Shown: piece after piece, positions 32,143-48,339 of the stretch | Layout: each line of letters opens with the position of its first letter | Numbering within the stretch: position 1 is the first letter of the stretch | NCBI RefSeq assembly: GCF_025519785.1 | Contig: NZ_JAOPKZ010000012.1 | Span: 1-64,000 of the forward strand | DNA: 64,000 nt | DNA from: Staphylococcus marylandisciuri | GTDB taxonomy: Bacteria > Bacillota > Bacilli > Staphylococcales > Staphylococcaceae | Direction of reading: 5' to 3' | Notes under the pieces: model-generated | Seen by the model: the letters and a program-made list of their open reading frames with translations, nothing else | What the model was told of the DNA's origin: nothing | The model's database searches: none | Position numbers and translations under genes: made by a program

Positions 32143-32376
32143 TTAATTGAGTATATATTTAATCTGGGTTGAAAATTCTAGTAAATCTACAATAAAATTA
32201 CTTACTGCAGTACCTAATAAAATAGCCAAGAATATCATTGTTACTAATACTTGTGCTGGATACCCTTTTTTAAATAATTGGTCTAAACGTAATGAATGTA
32301 ATGCCCAATAAGCCATACATATACATACGACATGTAAAACAATGTGAATAAGGGCGAATTGACCTAAAAAGTTCAT
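32143..32376 (-). CDS. DUF1146 family small membrane protein
   Basis: 77 residues with two membrane helices (about 8-28 and 44-65), beginning MNFLGQFALIHIVLHVVCIC. It matches the DUF1146 family (B. subtilis YwzB), always found next to murA or the atp operon; function unknown. It lies between atpC and murA on the same strand. Confidence 0.85.
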   Translation of the reverse strand: MNFLGQFALIHIVLHVVCICMAYWALHSLRLDQLFKKGYPAQVLVTMIFLAILLGTAVSNFIVDLLEFSTQIKYILN

Positions 32377-32720
32377 AAGTATGCTCCTTGCAACTTTCTT
32401 TCTATATTATTGTACATGAATCAGCATTGAAATGATACTTTCTTAATCAGCATTAGGATTAATTATAAATAAAACTATAAATTACTAGATTAATTTTACA
32501 ATTTATTAAATAGATAATCGCAAAGAAAAAGATGCGCTCAAAAGCTAGAAGAGGATTAGGTTGGATTGTAATGAATATCATCGTCGACAGCAACACTATA
32601 ACAATCATATTTATAGATTATTACTATAAATTAAAAAGCAGCCTAATGAGAAATCTCATAAGACTGCAGTTAGTCACATGTATCAATCAACTATTAAAAA
32701 CAATTCATTGCTTAATAACA
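32377..32720. other. intergenic region between atpC and the DUF1146 gene
   Basis: 344 bp without a recognised gene. A hairpin ATGAGA/TCTCAT lies at 32646-32660 inside GCAGCC ... GACTGC. A 69-codon plus-strand frame has no ribosome binding site and is not called. It should contain the promoter for the DUF1146 gene or murA. Confidence 0.4.
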
Positions 32721-32771
32721 GGGAGCGGGATAGAAATCTAATTTGAATGAAAAGATTTCTGTCCCGCTCCC
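32721..32771. repeat. solitary module A palindrome after the atp operon
   Basis: A 51-bp palindrome starting GGGAGCGGGATAGAAATC, 11 bp after the atpC stop codon. It is the only strong hairpin there and is the likely terminator of the atp operon. One A-to-T change (GATAG) leaves a G.U pair in one strand. Confidence 0.88.
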
Positions 32772-32782
32772 ATTTATTAATA

Positions 32783-33187
32783 TTATTGCATATTAGCAAC
32801 ACGGATTCTATTGTTAGCACGTTTCAAGGCACGTTTCGCTCTATAGATATCGCTACTATCATCTTCACTACTCAAATGAGATTCTGCTCTTGATTTAGCT
32901 AATTCTGCTCTAGCTACATCTATTTCAGTTGCAGGTTCTGCAGTTTGAACTATGATAGACAATCGATCTTGTCTAATTTCTACAAATCCTTCACTGACTG
33001 CAATGTATTCTGAACCATTTTCAAAGTTAACTTTGACGTGGCCAATATTAAGTGCGGCAACTGTAGGGATATGTCCATACATGACACCCATTTCACCAGC
33101 TGTTGTCTTTAAGACAGCAAGTTTAACATCTTCACGTTCATAAACAGAACCATTAGGAGTGACTACATTTAGGCTTAACGCATTCAT
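32783..33187 (-). CDS. atpC: ATP synthase epsilon subunit
   Basis: 134 residues from the second ATG (33187), the S. aureus length. N-terminal beta sandwich (LSLNVVTPNGSVYERED, GEMGVMYGHIPTVAALNIG) and C-terminal helical hairpin (ARAELAKSRAESHL, KRALKRANNRIRVA). It is part of the rotor stalk and inhibits ATP hydrolysis. Last gene of the atp operon. Confidence 0.97.
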   Translation of the reverse strand: MNALSLNVVTPNGSVYEREDVKLAVLKTTAGEMGVMYGHIPTVAALNIGHVKVNFENGSEYIAVSEGFVEIRQDRLSIIVQTAEPATEIDVARAELAKSRAESHLSSEDDSSDIYRAKRALKRANNRIRVANMQ

Positions 33188-33207
33188 CATCCATACCTCC
33201 TAATATA

Positions 33208-35507
<2,300 letters not shown>

Positions 35508-35538
35508 TATCTCACCACCTTTATCTTCTAAATGTTAA

Positions 35539-37047
<1,509 letters not shown>

Positions 37048-37071
37048 CTATGTCACTCCTTCTTCTATAAA

Positions 37072-37611
37072 TTAATTCACTCTAATAAATTGCTTTTCTA
37101 AATTTCTTAGGTCATTTTGAACACTTGCATCCATTACTTTAGTGTTAACTGTAGCTCTAATACCGCCTATAAGAGAAGGGTTAACTTTATTTGTAACGAT
37201 GAGGTGATCTAAATGAGTCTGTTGTTTAATGACTTCTGATAAGCGTTCGATTTCATCTTCAGATAATTCATAAACTGACTCAATTACTGCAAAATCTTGA
37301 TTTTTATGTTGGTTATATAAAGCTTGAAATGCTTCAAATACATCTGATATATAACTTAGATGACGGTTGTCAGCTAAAATGTAAAGCATATTCTTAATGT
37401 ATACATTAACTGCTCCGTAGACATCTGAGACGAAACTACGTCGTTGTTGTACATCTTTAGCAGGATCTTCATCTAAATCTCTTAGTGCATTTATATAAGG
37501 CACTGTAGCTTCATGGATAACAGAGAATTCTTCGTAGAGATCGTCAAGCAGACGGTATCCAGTCGCTACATCAAATAAGGCTTTAGCATATTTCTGAGGT
37601 ATTTTCGCCAT
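37072..37611 (-). CDS. atpH: ATP synthase delta subunit
   Basis: 179 residues. It starts [16 protein letters not shown] and has the C-terminal signature DLIVTNKVNPSLIGGIRATV-like HLIVTNKVNPSLIGGIRATV. It joins F1 to the peripheral stalk. The ATG overlaps the last base of the atpF stop codon. Confidence 0.97.
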   Translation of the reverse strand: MAKIPQKYAKALFDVATGYRLLDDLYEEFSVIHEATVPYINALRDLDEDPAKDVQQRRSFVSDVYGAVNVYIKNMLYILADNRHLSYISDVFEAFQALYNQHKNQDFAVIESVYELSEDEIERLSEVIKQQTHLDHLIVTNKVNPSLIGGIRATVNTKVMDASVQNDLRNLEKQFIRVN

Positions 37612-38132
37612 TATTTATCCCCTGCCTCTTTAATATACTTTTCAACTAGTGCTTTTTGATCTTGTTCAGATATTTCCTTATGAAGCACTTTAGAAGCTAT
37701 AAGTACTGACAATTCAGAGACCTGATTGTTTATATCTGCTAATGCACGCTCTTTTTCACTATTAATTTCATTTTGTGCAGTTTCTATCATGCCGTTAGCA
37801 CGAACGTTAGCTTCATGAATGATCTCTTCTTGTTGCTTACGCGCTTGGACTTTTGCATCCTCAATAATTTTATGCACTTCTGCTTGAGTTTCTTTTAAAG
37901 TTTGTTCATTTTTCTCTTCTAATTGCTTAGCACGCGCTTTGGCTTCTTCAGCATCATCGATATCTTTATTGATATCTCGTTCACGCTGATCCATGACTTC
38001 TTTCAATGGACCCCAAGCAAATTTCTTAAGTAAGAGAAGCAGTATTATAAAAGTAAGTAGAGTTACAGCAACTGTCCCCCACTGTGGAACATTCGCTGCC
38101 CCAGCTACAAAGTTGTTAGTAATCGCCGTCAC
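37611..38132 (-). CDS. atpF: ATP synthase b subunit
   Basis: 173 residues. One membrane helix (about 18-36, [19 protein letters not shown]) then a long charged coiled coil rich in Glu, Lys and Ala. It forms the peripheral stalk with delta. It overlaps atpH by one base. Confidence 0.97.
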   Translation of the reverse strand: MTAITNNFVAGAANVPQWGTVAVTLLTFIILLLLLKKFAWGPLKEVMDQRERDINKDIDDAEEAKARAKQLEEKNEQTLKETQAEVHKIIEDAKVQARKQQEEIIHEANVRANGMIETAQNEINSEKERALADINNQVSELSVLIASKVLHKEISEQDQKALVEKYIKEAGDK

Positions 38133-38229
38133 TTCCCCAGTACACTCCTTTCATTCGTATTAGCCGTAATGCAATTAAACAAAAATGAATGGCGAAAGTC
38201 GATTGACTTCGCCTGTACAGTAAATGTAA

Positions 38230-38460
<231 letters not shown>

Positions 38461-38478
38461 TTATAAATAAAATTCTTA

Positions 38479-39581
<1,103 letters not shown>

Positions 39582-39741
39582 TTTTTGAAGCCTCTTTCCT
39601 CTCGAAAAAATCCGTATTGAAAACCGTTCCACTCACATAGTTTTAATAATAATATAGGGGGAAAAATGTGTCAATTCCATTATAATTTTTCTCTTTATCA
39701 AAAATTAATAGTCATTAATTTGTCACATCTCCCCACTATTT

Positions 39742-40875
39742 CTATGAGGAAAATGGGCGCGGTTTTGAATTTGTCAATCCAAAGTAGTACTTAATATGAC
39801 CAACAATTCTTGAAGAAGCAAGTCCATCGCCGTAAGGGTTATTAGCTTTTGCCATCGATTGATAGGCATCTTCATGATCAATAAGCTTGCTTAACTCTTC
39901 TACTATATAATTTTTGGCAGTTCCTACTATTTTTAGCGTGCCAGCTTCAACCCCTTCAGGTCTTTCAGTGGTATCTCTTAATACAAGTACCGGTTTTCCT
40001 AAGGAAGGCATTTCTTCTTGGACTCCGCCAGAATCTGTTAATATCAAGTAGGCTTGATTTGCAAAGTTATGGAAATCAGCTACCTCTAGCGGTTCTATGA
40101 GTTCAATACGTTCATGATGAGACAAATAGTGCTGCGCTAATTCTCTCACCTTAGGATTTTTATGTACAGGGTAAACAATAGTGATATCTTTATACTGATC
40201 TGCTATTTCTCTTACAGCTTCAAAGATATTTGCCATGGGTTCTCCGATATTCTCTCTACGATGCGCCGTGAGTAGAATAACCTTTTGCCCCGAATGTTTC
40301 GTGATGACTTCGGACTGATAGTTATCGCTAAGTGTATAATTCATAGCATCAATGGCCGTATTACCTGTAATGACGATGCTCTCTTTAGGCTTATTCTCTT
40401 CTACCAGATTCTCCGCAGCCTTCTGCGTTGGCGCAAAGTTAATATCAGCCATTACTCCAACCATTTGTCGATTCATCTCCTCAGGAAATGGCGAGTGTTT
40501 ATCCCATGTTCTCAGCCCTGCTTCTACATGTCCTATTGGTATCTCTTTATAGAGTGCTGCTAAACTGCCCGCAAAGGTAGACATCGTGTCTCCATGGACC
40601 AACACCATATCTGGTTGCGCTTCATCGAATACTTTATCGAGTTGTGATAGTATGTTTGCAGTTATTTCTGATAATGATTGGTTAGGTTTCATGATGTTTA
40701 AATCATAGTCCGGCGTGAGTTTAAAGGTTTGCAAGACAGAATCTAGCATCTCTCGATGTTGTGCAGTAACCACAACGATAGGATCGAGCTCTTCGTCATT
40801 TTTTAATGCGCGAATAAGTGGTGCCATTTTCACCGCTTCAGGACGTGTACCAAATACAGTCATTATCCTCTTCAT
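39742..40875 (-). CDS. mnaA: UDP-GlcNAc 2-epimerase
   Basis: 377 residues from ATG 40875 (MKRIMTVFGTRPEAVKMAP) behind GGAGTGGCAAGA; a GTG inside that site is rejected. WecB family: VLVHGDTMSTFAGSLAALY, GHVEAGLRTWDKHSPFPEEMN-type signature, LTAHRRENIGEP and LTDSGGVQEEMPSLGKPVL. It makes UDP-ManNAc for the wall teichoic acid linkage unit. S. aureus has two paralogues; this one lies next to the atp operon. Confidence 0.95.
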   Translation of the reverse strand: MKRIMTVFGTRPEAVKMAPLIRALKNDEELDPIVVVTAQHREMLDSVLQTFKLTPDYDLNIMKPNQSLSEITANILSQLDKVFDEAQPDMVLVHGDTMSTFAGSLAALYKEIPIGHVEAGLRTWDKHSPFPEEMNRQMVGVMADINFAPTQKAAENLVEENKPKESIVITGNTAIDAMNYTLSDNYQSEVITKHSGQKVILLTAHRRENIGEPMANIFEAVREIADQYKDITIVYPVHKNPKVRELAQHYLSHHERIELIEPLEVADFHNFANQAYLILTDSGGVQEEMPSLGKPVLVLRDTTERPEGVEAGTLKIVGTAKNYIVEELSKLIDHEDAYQSMAKANNPYGDGLASSRIVGHIKYYFGLTNSKPRPFSS

Positions 40876-40895
40876 TCTTGCCACTCCTAAGCTAT

Positions 40896-41525
40896 CTATT
40901 TAGTTCCAAACAATCTGTCCCCAGCATCTCCAAGACCGGGAATAATATAGGCATTGTCATCTAGTTTCTCGTCAAGAGCGGCTATGAAAATGTTGACATC
41001 GTCATGTGCTTCTTTAAGTTTATTCACACCCTCTGGGGCCGCTATGAGGCACATGAAGCGTATATGCTTCGCACCTCTCTTTTTAAGAGAGTTAATCGCC
41101 TCGATTGCGGATGAACCTGTAGCTAACATAGGATCGACCACAATAATTTCTCTCTCTTCGATATCTTGAGGCAATTTGACGAAATATTCTACCGCTTCTA
41201 ACGTCTCTGGATCACGATATAGTCCGACGTGCCCGACACGTGCTGCAGGAACTAAATTGAGAATACCTTGTGTCATTCCTAAGCCTGCTCGAAGGATAGG
41301 TACAAAGGCAAGTTTCTTTCCAGATAAGCGCTTGGCTTTAGCTTTCGTTACCGGCGTGTTAATCTCAACCTCTTGTAACTCTAAATCTCGCGTGACTTCG
41401 TAAGCCATAAGCATGCCCACTTCATCTACAAGCTCTCTAAATTCTTTTGTACCTGTACGTGAATCGCGAATATAGCTTAGTTTATGTTGAATAAGTGGAT
41501 GATCAAATACGTGAACGTTGCCCAT
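40896..41525 (-). CDS. upp: uracil phosphoribosyltransferase
   Basis: 209 residues. Starts [24 protein letters not shown]-binding motif [20 protein letters not shown] and uracil site [17 protein letters not shown] at the C-terminus. It converts uracil and PRPP to UMP for salvage. It lies 20 bp before mnaA and 18 bp after glyA. Confidence 0.98.
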   Translation of the reverse strand: MGNVHVFDHPLIQHKLSYIRDSRTGTKEFRELVDEVGMLMAYEVTRDLELQEVEINTPVTKAKAKRLSGKKLAFVPILRAGLGMTQGILNLVPAARVGHVGLYRDPETLEAVEYFVKLPQDIEEREIIVVDPMLATGSSAIEAINSLKKRGAKHIRFMCLIAAPEGVNKLKEAHDDVNIFIAALDEKLDDNAYIIPGLGDAGDRLFGTK

Positions 41526-41543
41526 TATTTCTTTCCTCCGTTA

Positions 41544-42782
41544 TTAATTATATAAAGGGTATTGAGCTGTTAAAGTTCGCACTCTTTCTTTCCCTTCTTG
41601 TAGCACTTCAGCATTGTCATGGTCTTTTAACACATAACTTATAATTCGACCTACTTCTCTAAATGCATCTTCATCAAAGCCTCTAGTCGTTGCAGCTGGC
41701 GTACCTAGTCTTAAACCACTTGTGACGAAGGCTTTTTCCTGGTCAAAAGGAATAGTGTTCTTATTGCAAGTAATACCAATTTCATCTAACACTTCTTCTG
41801 CTTGCTTACCTGTGAGACCAAGTGAGCCCTTAATATCAACACATACAAGATGGTTATCTGTACCTTTCGAAACGATACGACAGCCTTCATCTTGTAGTGT
41901 CTCCGCCAAGGCTTGAGCATTCTTAATAACTTGTTGTTGATAAGCTTTAAATTCAGGTTGCAGTGCCTCGCCTAAAGCAACGGCCTTCGCTGCAATCACA
42001 TGTTCAAGAGGACCACCTTGAATACCAGGGAAGATAGTTTTGTTAATTTCTTTCTTGTATTCTTCTTTGCATAGTATCATACCACCGCGAGGACCTCTTA
42101 ATGTTTTATGCGTGGTTGTAGTAACAAAGTCAGCATACTCAACGGGGTTTGAATGCAGTCCCGCAGCAACTAGGCCAGCGATATGCGCCATATCAACCAT
42201 CAGTTTTGCTCCAACTTCATCAGCTATTTCTTTAAATCTCTTGAAATCAATTTCTCGAGAATAAGCTGATGCACCTGCTACTATGAGTTTCGGTTGATGT
42301 TGTTTAGCAATTTTCAACACTTCATCGTAATCGATGCGTTCTGTTTCTTTATCAACACCATACTCTACAAAATTATAGAATTGCCCACTAAAGTTTACTG
42401 GCGCTCCATGTGTCAAATGACCACCTTGACTCAGATTCATACCTAATACAGTATCTCCATGTTCTAAAGCAACAAGATAAACAGCCATATTAGCTTGAGA
42501 GCCTGAGTGAGGTTGGACATTGACATGTTCAGCACCGAACAATTTTTTAGCTCGATCGATAGCTAACTGTTCGGAGACATCAACATAGCCACAACCTCCA
42601 TAATATCTACGACCAGGATAGCCTTCAGCATACTTATTCGTTAATACAGAACCCTGTGCTTCCATTACCGCTTCAGATACAAAGTTCTCAGAAGCAATCA
42701 ATTCAATATTGTTATTTTGTCGATTAAATTCATTTTGAATCACATCGTAGATTTCCTTGTCTTGTTCTTTGATAAATGACAT
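41544..42782 (-). CDS. glyA: serine hydroxymethyltransferase
   Basis: 412 residues, PLP fold-type I. PLP lysine in [19 protein letters not shown], and [30 protein letters not shown] are intact. It interconverts serine and glycine with tetrahydrofolate. Confidence 0.98.
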   Translation of the reverse strand: MSFIKEQDKEIYDVIQNEFNRQNNNIELIASENFVSEAVMEAQGSVLTNKYAEGYPGRRYYGGCGYVDVSEQLAIDRAKKLFGAEHVNVQPHSGSQANMAVYLVALEHGDTVLGMNLSQGGHLTHGAPVNFSGQFYNFVEYGVDKETERIDYDEVLKIAKQHQPKLIVAGASAYSREIDFKRFKEIADEVGAKLMVDMAHIAGLVAAGLHSNPVEYADFVTTTTHKTLRGPRGGMILCKEEYKKEINKTIFPGIQGGPLEHVIAAKAVALGEALQPEFKAYQQQVIKNAQALAETLQDEGCRIVSKGTDNHLVCVDIKGSLGLTGKQAEEVLDEIGITCNKNTIPFDQEKAFVTSGLRLGTPAATTRGFDEDAFREVGRIISYVLKDHDNAEVLQEGKERVRTLTAQYPLYN

Positions 42783-42802
42783 AAGATAACCCCTTTTCTG
42801 TA

Positions 42803-43327
42803 TCAGTTATATTTTGCTCGTTCGCCACCGATTTTTTTAGGTCGAGAAGAAGCTATCGTAACTATCGCTTCACCTATTTGCTTTATAGCCGTTCTGACCG
42901 GAATTGCCACGTGTGAAATATGCATACCAATGAGCGTTTGACCTATGTCGATACCCTTCGGCACCTGAATTCTCTCGACAACCAAAGGATCCTCCATATG
43001 TTGGTAGGCATAGGTAGCTAAACTTCCGCCAGCATGTACATCCGGTACAACCGTCACCTCTTCCATAGTAAGAGGATTGAAATCACGACGTTCTATAGTG
43101 ATAGCCCGATTAATATGTTCACAACCTTGGAACACAAAGTGTACACCTGTTTCTTTTTCTATCTTCTTTAAAGCATCATAGATTTCCTTGGCAATATCCA
43201 TGGAACCTACCGTTCCGATTTGGTGACCGATAACTTCGGAAGTAGAACACCCAACAATACATAACTCATCAGCATTAAAAAAGCTTTGAGATTTTAAATC
43301 TTCTAAGAGTAAATCTAATGTTTTCAT
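42803..43327 (-). CDS. ywlG: UPF0340 / DUF436 protein (YwlG-like)
   Basis: 174 residues of the UPF0340 family, with [19 protein letters not shown] at the N-terminus, [16 protein letters not shown] and [13 protein letters not shown]. Function unknown; always next to glyA and ywlE in Bacillales. Conserved Cys and His residues might bind metal, but that is inference. Confidence 0.88.
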   Translation of the reverse strand: MKTLDLLLEDLKSQSFFNADELCIVGCSTSEVIGHQIGTVGSMDIAKEIYDALKKIEKETGVHFVFQGCEHINRAITIERRDFNPLTMEEVTVVPDVHAGGSLATYAYQHMEDPLVVERIQVPKGIDIGQTLIGMHISHVAIPVRTAIKQIGEAIVTIASSRPKKIGGERAKYN

Positions 43328-43474
43328 ACTCCCACCTCAATTGTTTAAACACATTTAAATAGTAGCGAACTTTAAAGATAAATCCGATAGCCTTAAGCTA
43401 TACATCTATTATTATAACTTATTTAGACAGTGACTTATACTATTATCATAAACCTTCCCTACTTTTATAATCGA

Positions 43475-43894
43475 TTAGTTGAGCATTACTTTGAGCTTTA
43501 CAATAGCTTGTTTAAGCTGATTAAAGGTTTCAAGATAGATCTGTGAATCACCACCGATAGGATCGGCTATTTCTCCATTGATATTTACGAACTCGTTCAA
43601 AGTATAAACATTCGCTTTACCACTATAGTTATTCAGAATCAGCTGTTTATGTGCTGCTGTCATAGTAAAGATATAATCCGCTTCCAAATCAGATTGCTGT
43701 AGTGGCTGCGCAAACGTAGGTATGGGTAAACCCATCTGCTCAAGAAGCGATTTGCTATGATGTGAGATAGGGTCACCCTCCATAGCAAACAATCCTCTAG
43801 ATTCGATACGATGCTCAGGTAGATAATATGAACCTAAACTTTCTGCCATCGGACTTCTACATGTATTGCCTGTACAAACAAATATTATTCTCAT
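43475..43894 (-). CDS. ywlE: protein arginine phosphatase (YwlE/PtpB type)
   Basis: 139 residues, low-molecular-weight phosphatase fold. Active loop Cys7-TGNTC-Arg13-Ser14; Thr11 is the residue that in YwlE gives arginine rather than tyrosine specificity. The catalytic Asp is in NINGEIADPIGG. It would remove phosphate from arginines put on by McsB. The start overlaps the ywlC stop by 4 nt. Confidence 0.93.
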   Translation of the reverse strand: MRIIFVCTGNTCRSPMAESLGSYYLPEHRIESRGLFAMEGDPISHHSKSLLEQMGLPIPTFAQPLQQSDLEADYIFTMTAAHKQLILNNYSGKANVYTLNEFVNINGEIADPIGGDSQIYLETFNQLKQAIVKLKVMLN

Positions 43895-44922
43895 AAATGA
43901 TCACCTGTGACTATATCGTAGTTAGCAGCTTTCAACAGTCGATTCATAAATGCTTCTGCTGCTATTTCTTTATCGAAACCATAAACATAAGCGCGGTAGT
44001 AATTATCATTAGTATCTAGGTGATGTAATATTTGATACAAACGCTGATTTGCTGTTTTAATATCAGTTTCATCTTCGCACAAACTGATAAAATGACTCGA
44101 TTCAGGAAGATAATCACGCAGAGAATCAGGCACTGCGAAAACTACATCTGACCACTTTTCAGCGTCTTTAACTTTACGATTAAGTTGCGTTATTACCGTG
44201 ACAGGAGTATCTGGAGCATAATGTTTATATTTCATCCCCGGTGCAATAGGTTGACCGTTCTTCATTTGACTTTCTCCTCTAATACTGTTCGGTATGATAG
44301 CTTCAATCATAGTGCGAGTAATCGCTCCCGGGCGGGCTATATAATAAGGGAAACTCGTACAATCTAACACCGTGCTCTCTAAACCCTCTTCACTTCGATC
44401 GCCGTTAACTATACCTTCCACGCGACCATTGAGATCTTCATAGGCATGTTCAAATTGCGTCGGTGAAGGACGTCCACTCAAATTAGCGCTTGGTGCAGCA
44501 ATGGGCAAGTCAACATGCTCTAAGATTCTTCTTCCGACATTATGGCTAGGCATACGAACCGCGATAGAATCCAATCCCCCTGATACTCGCTCACATAGAT
44601 AGCCTTTTTGAAGTGGTAAAATAAATGAAATAGGACCAGGCCAAAATGCCTCCATTAATCTCTCGACCTTTTCAGGAAGGTTTGAAACGATATCCTTTAA
44701 TTGCTTTGTGTTATGAATATGTACTATGAGCGGGTTATCAGATGGGCGTCCCTTTGCCTCGTATATTTTTTGGGTCGCCACATCACTTAGCGCATTGCCC
44801 CCTAATCCATATACTGTTTCTGTAGGAATAACTATTAAACCATCCTCCTGCAGAATAGATTTAATCTCTTCTAATTCTTGAGGGGCGATTTGCTCTCTCA
44901 TGTCCCAAATTCGAGTATCCAT
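43891..44922 (-). CDS. ywlC: threonylcarbamoyl-AMP synthase
   Basis: 343 residues, Sua5 type with both domains: the YrdC domain (1-~200; IPTETVYGLGGNALSD, PLIVHIHN, RPGAITRTMI) and a C-terminal Sua5 domain. First step of the universal t6A37 modification of tRNA. It lies between prmC and ywlE, as in B. subtilis. Confidence 0.95.
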   Translation of the reverse strand: MDTRIWDMREQIAPQELEEIKSILQEDGLIVIPTETVYGLGGNALSDVATQKIYEAKGRPSDNPLIVHIHNTKQLKDIVSNLPEKVERLMEAFWPGPISFILPLQKGYLCERVSGGLDSIAVRMPSHNVGRRILEHVDLPIAAPSANLSGRPSPTQFEHAYEDLNGRVEGIVNGDRSEEGLESTVLDCTSFPYYIARPGAITRTMIEAIIPNSIRGESQMKNGQPIAPGMKYKHYAPDTPVTVITQLNRKVKDAEKWSDVVFAVPDSLRDYLPESSHFISLCEDETDIKTANQRLYQILHHLDTNDNYYRAYVYGFDKEIAAEAFMNRLLKAANYDIVTGDHL

Positions 44923-44994
44923 TTCGCTACCTCCTTTCTATATTCACTGTAAAATTTGATACTATCGATTAACATGATAGTGATCCATACCAAA

Positions 44995-45843
44995 CTATTC
45001 GCCATACCATCGAAAAGAAAGTATTCTAGGATTTCCATTAATATCCTGTTGCACTTCAGCTTGAATGCCAGGGTACATCGCTTCAATATACGCTTTAAGT
45101 AGTTCTCCTTGTCGATAACCTATTTCAAATGTCACTACTGCATTGGCATTGAGCACATATGGCAAGTCTTTGATAATCCTTTTATAAATAGCTAATCCTT
45201 CTTGCTCTGCAAATAATGCACTGTGAGGCTCAAAGCGATATACTGACTTATCCATTACACCTATTTCTCCCTTACCTATGTAAGGTGGATTTGAAATTAA
45301 GCCATCTACTTTAATACCTCGTTCTATTAAGGGCTTTAACGCGTCCCCTTTAAACAATTTAAAGCTTGTTTGATGGTGGTGCGCATTTTCTTCTGCTACT
45401 TTAAGAGCTGCGTCAGAAATATCAGTAGCTATAACCTCTAAAGAAGGTAAAGCTTTTTTTAGCGTCACTGGTATGACACCGCTTCCTGTACCCACATCTA
45501 CGACAAGGTCCTCTTCTTCTAACTGCTGTAGAAAGTACATCGTCACCTCTTCTGTTTCAGCTCTAGGTATTAAACAATCTGGTGTTACCTTAAATCGCTC
45601 ACCGTAAAACATTTGAAAGCCAACGATATACTGTATAGGCTCACCTGCTAATAGTCTGCGTAGCGCTTCGCTGAATTTATCTTCGTCTTCAAGTGACATC
45701 TCTTGTCGACCATTTAACACAAGATCTAGACGGGACCAATTGAATAAATCAAGAAAGAGCCACTCAACTCGAGTGGCTTCAATTCCTTCTATTTCTGCTT
45801 GACGTTTAGCACGCTCAATTACGTCGTTATAACTCGCCATCAT
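44995..45843 (-). CDS. prmC: release factor glutamine methyltransferase
   Basis: 282 residues, SAM-dependent methyltransferase. SAM motif [16 protein letters not shown] and active site [12 protein letters not shown] are intact. It methylates the Gln of the GGQ motif in PrfA. It overlaps prfA by 17 nt, its substrate gene. Confidence 0.97.
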   Translation of the reverse strand: MMASYNDVIERAKRQAEIEGIEATRVEWLFLDLFNWSRLDLVLNGRQEMSLEDEDKFSEALRRLLAGEPIQYIVGFQMFYGERFKVTPDCLIPRAETEEVTMYFLQQLEEEDLVVDVGTGSGVIPVTLKKALPSLEVIATDISDAALKVAEENAHHHQTSFKLFKGDALKPLIERGIKVDGLISNPPYIGKGEIGVMDKSVYRFEPHSALFAEQEGLAIYKRIIKDLPYVLNANAVVTFEIGYRQGELLKAYIEAMYPGIQAEVQQDINGNPRILSFRWYGE

Positions 45844-46906
45844 TTAACGCTTTCAATTTGTCAGTTTGTTCTGAAACAGTGAGTGCATCGATAATTTCGT
45901 CTAGTTTCCCTTCCATAATTTGGTCTAGCTTCTGAATAGTTAAACCTATACGGTGGTCTGTCACACGATTCTGAGGATAGTTGTAAGTTCTAATTCTTTC
46001 AGATCGATCTCCCGTACCGACAGCTGATTTTCTCTCTGAAGCATATTTTTCTTCTTCTTCTTGAACTTTCATATCATAAACACGTGCCTTCAATACTTTC
46101 ATCGCTTTTTCACGGTTTTTAATTTGAGATTTCTCATCTTGTGAAGTGACTACTGTACCTGTAGGAGTATGAGTAATACGCACAGCAGAATCAGTCGTGT
46201 TAACGTGCTGTCCACCTGCGCCGCTTGAACGATAAGTATCTATCTTAATGTCTTCATTACGTATTTCTACCTCAACGTCTTCCGCTTCAGGTAAGACAGC
46301 AACGGTAGCTGTAGAAGTGTGAATACGGCCGCCCGACTCTGTTTCAGGAACTCGTTGTACACGATGAGCACCGTTTTCATATTTAAGCTTAGAATAAGCA
46401 CCTTGACCTTGAATCATAAAGCTTACTTCTTTATAACCACCATGGTCACTCGCATTCATTTCTACAACATCCGTTTTATATCCTAAAGTCTCACTGTAGC
46501 GAGAATACATGCGTAATAGATCACCAGCGAAAATGGCCGCTTCATCTCCACCTGCCGCTGCACGTATCTCTACAATAACGTTCTTATCATCGTTAGGATC
46601 TTTAGGAATGAGTAAGAACTTCAGTTCTTCCTCTAGCTCAGGAACACGCCCTTTAAGCTCGTTAGCTTCTTCTTTCAACATATCTACTTCGTCTTTATCT
46701 TTAGTCTCTTTAAGCATGTCGTCAATATCAGCTAAATCCTCTTTAACTTGTTTATAGTCACGATAAACATCTACAGTTTTTTGCAAATCTGCTTGTTCCT
46801 TAGAATAAGAACGAAGTTTTTCAGAATCATTGACTACTTCAGGATCACTAAGTAATTCATTGAGTTGTTCATATCTCTCTTCAACAATATCTAATTGATC
46901 AAACAC
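45827..46906 (-). CDS. prfA: peptide chain release factor 1
   Basis: 359 residues from GTG 46906, which directly follows the tdk stop codon with GAAGGAGGAAGAATAA as its ribosome binding site inside tdk. GGQ motif in [17 protein letters not shown]. It reads UAA and UAG. Confidence 0.98.
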   Translation of the reverse strand: MFDQLDIVEERYEQLNELLSDPEVVNDSEKLRSYSKEQADLQKTVDVYRDYKQVKEDLADIDDMLKETKDKDEVDMLKEEANELKGRVPELEEELKFLLIPKDPNDDKNVIVEIRAAAGGDEAAIFAGDLLRMYSRYSETLGYKTDVVEMNASDHGGYKEVSFMIQGQGAYSKLKYENGAHRVQRVPETESGGRIHTSTATVAVLPEAEDVEVEIRNEDIKIDTYRSSGAGGQHVNTTDSAVRITHTPTGTVVTSQDEKSQIKNREKAMKVLKARVYDMKVQEEEEKYASERKSAVGTGDRSERIRTYNYPQNRVTDHRIGLTIQKLDQIMEGKLDEIIDALTVSEQTDKLKALNDGEL

Positions 46907-47506
46907 TTATTCTTCCTCCTTATCTTTGTCACTAGGTGCAACAATATGATGGGCGCGACAACGAGGCTCATAGCTCTCATTAGCTCCTACTAAGATGACT
47001 GGATCGTCTGCTTTAGCAGGTTGTCCATCTATTAAGCGTTGTGTTCTACTTGATGAAGCACCACATATTGCACAGACAGCCTGTAATTTAGTAACAATTT
47101 CACTAACGGCCAATAATTTAGGCATAGGCTCGAAAGGCTGACCACGAAAGTCCATATCTAATCCAGCTGTTACAACTCTATGTCCTCTTTCTGCTAGCTG
47201 TTCAGCTATATGTACAATTTCACTATCAAAGAACTGAACTTCATCTATTCCAATTACGTCTACTTGGGACAAATCATATTTAAGTATTTCAGCTGCTGTC
47301 GATATATTAATCGCCTCAATCGCATTACCATTATGAGAAACAATCTTGTCTTTTTCATAGCGATCATCTATGGCGGGCTTGAAAACGATGACTTTTTGTT
47401 TCGCATATAAACCACGACGTAAACGACGTATGAGTTCTTCAGATTTTCCACTAAACATGCTTCCGGTAATACACTCTATCCAACCAGAGTGATAAGTTTC
47501 ATACAT
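46907..47506 (-). CDS. tdk: thymidine kinase
   Basis: 199 residues from ATG 47506 ([15 protein letters not shown]) behind AAGGTGGATCACATC; the ATG at 47533 is upstream of the site. Walker [12 protein letters not shown], zinc Cys in [14 protein letters not shown] and lasso region EPRCRAHH. Thymidine salvage. First gene of the long minus-strand block. Confidence 0.97.
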   Translation of the reverse strand: MYETYHSGWIECITGSMFSGKSEELIRRLRRGLYAKQKVIVFKPAIDDRYEKDKIVSHNGNAIEAINISTAAEILKYDLSQVDVIGIDEVQFFDSEIVHIAEQLAERGHRVVTAGLDMDFRGQPFEPMPKLLAVSEIVTKLQAVCAICGASSSRTQRLIDGQPAKADDPVILVGANESYEPRCRAHHIVAPSDKDKEEE

Positions 47507-47657
47507 GATGTGATCCACCTTTTTTAAAAACATAATCGTCTCATTATATCATATTTTATAATTTAGATTTACCTTTAAAATACTTTTTTTTCTTCATTAT
47601 GTATGAGTAGTGGGAACGCTACGATCGTCGAGCATCATCTTTCGCGTATTAGAAAAA

Positions 47658-47820
47658 GGGAGCGGGACAGAAATCTAATTTGAATAAAAAGATTTCGTAG
47701 TCCCGCCCCGGCAAGGAGGACTAGAATTGAAAAAGCTTGATACAAGCGCATTTTCAAATCAGCCATCTACTGCCAAGATGCTGAAAGAGGCTGAGACATT
47801 ACATTATGTCCCAGCCTCTT
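47658..47820 (+). repeat. composite intergenic repeat (A-B-C)
   Basis: Full copy between tdk and rpmE2, ending 11 bp before the rpmE2 stop codon, so module C is a likely rpmE2 terminator. The B stem here is mismatched (GGAGGACTAG against AGCCATC), the most damaged stem of the set. Confidence 0.9.
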
Positions 47821-47831
47821 TAAATAAATAA

Positions 47832-48089
47832 TTAAGAATTGTTTGATTTGAAACCAAATTTCTTGTTGAAACGTTCCACACGACCGTCTGCTGCAGCGAA
47901 TTTTTGACGACCAGTGTAGAATGGATGAGAATCAGAAGATACGTCTAAACGAATAACTGGGTATTCATTGCCATCTTCCCATTTCATCGTTTCTGAAGAT
48001 GTTTTAGTTGAACCACTTAAGAATTTGTAATCAGTTGTAGTATCTAAAAAGATAACTTTGTGGTATTCCGGATGAATTCCTTGTTTCAT
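47832..48089 (-). CDS. rpmE2: 50S ribosomal protein L31 type B
   Basis: 85 residues. The Cys-free (zinc-independent) form of L31: starts [20 protein letters not shown] and has [20 protein letters not shown]. In S. aureus this is the usual L31. It is downstream of rho with its own leader. Confidence 0.97.
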   Translation of the reverse strand: MKQGIHPEYHKVIFLDTTTDYKFLSGSTKTSSETMKWEDGNEYPVIRLDVSSDSHPFYTGRQKFAAADGRVERFNKKFGFKSNNS

Positions 48090-48339
48090 TATTTTCAGCT
48101 CCTTTGCCCTGAACCATCTGGAACAGAGTTATTTGTGAGTTTTACTCAATACTAAGTCATTATAAGTGTTACACTCTTAAAACGCAACCCCCCTAACTAA
48201 CTTTGAGGTGCGCTTAAAGAGTCAAGGTAGGAGTATCGACAGTAAACATTCCCCTTGGACATCTAACGTTGTCACTCGAGATCTCAAGCCGCTTGGTCTA
48301 ATGAACGATAGCATTAAACGCTTTACAAATTTTACTTAG
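48090..48339. other. intergenic region between rho and rpmE2
   Basis: 250 bp without a gene. Minus strand GCGCACCTC ... GGGGGGTTGCG followed by TTTT (about 48180-48215) may end rho mRNA, and the promoter of rpmE2 should lie to its left. The hairpin pairing is imperfect. Confidence 0.4.

Noticed and set aside
32532-32741. 69-codon plus-strand frame
   Set aside because: No ribosome binding site, no recognisable sequence, and it runs into a module A hairpin.
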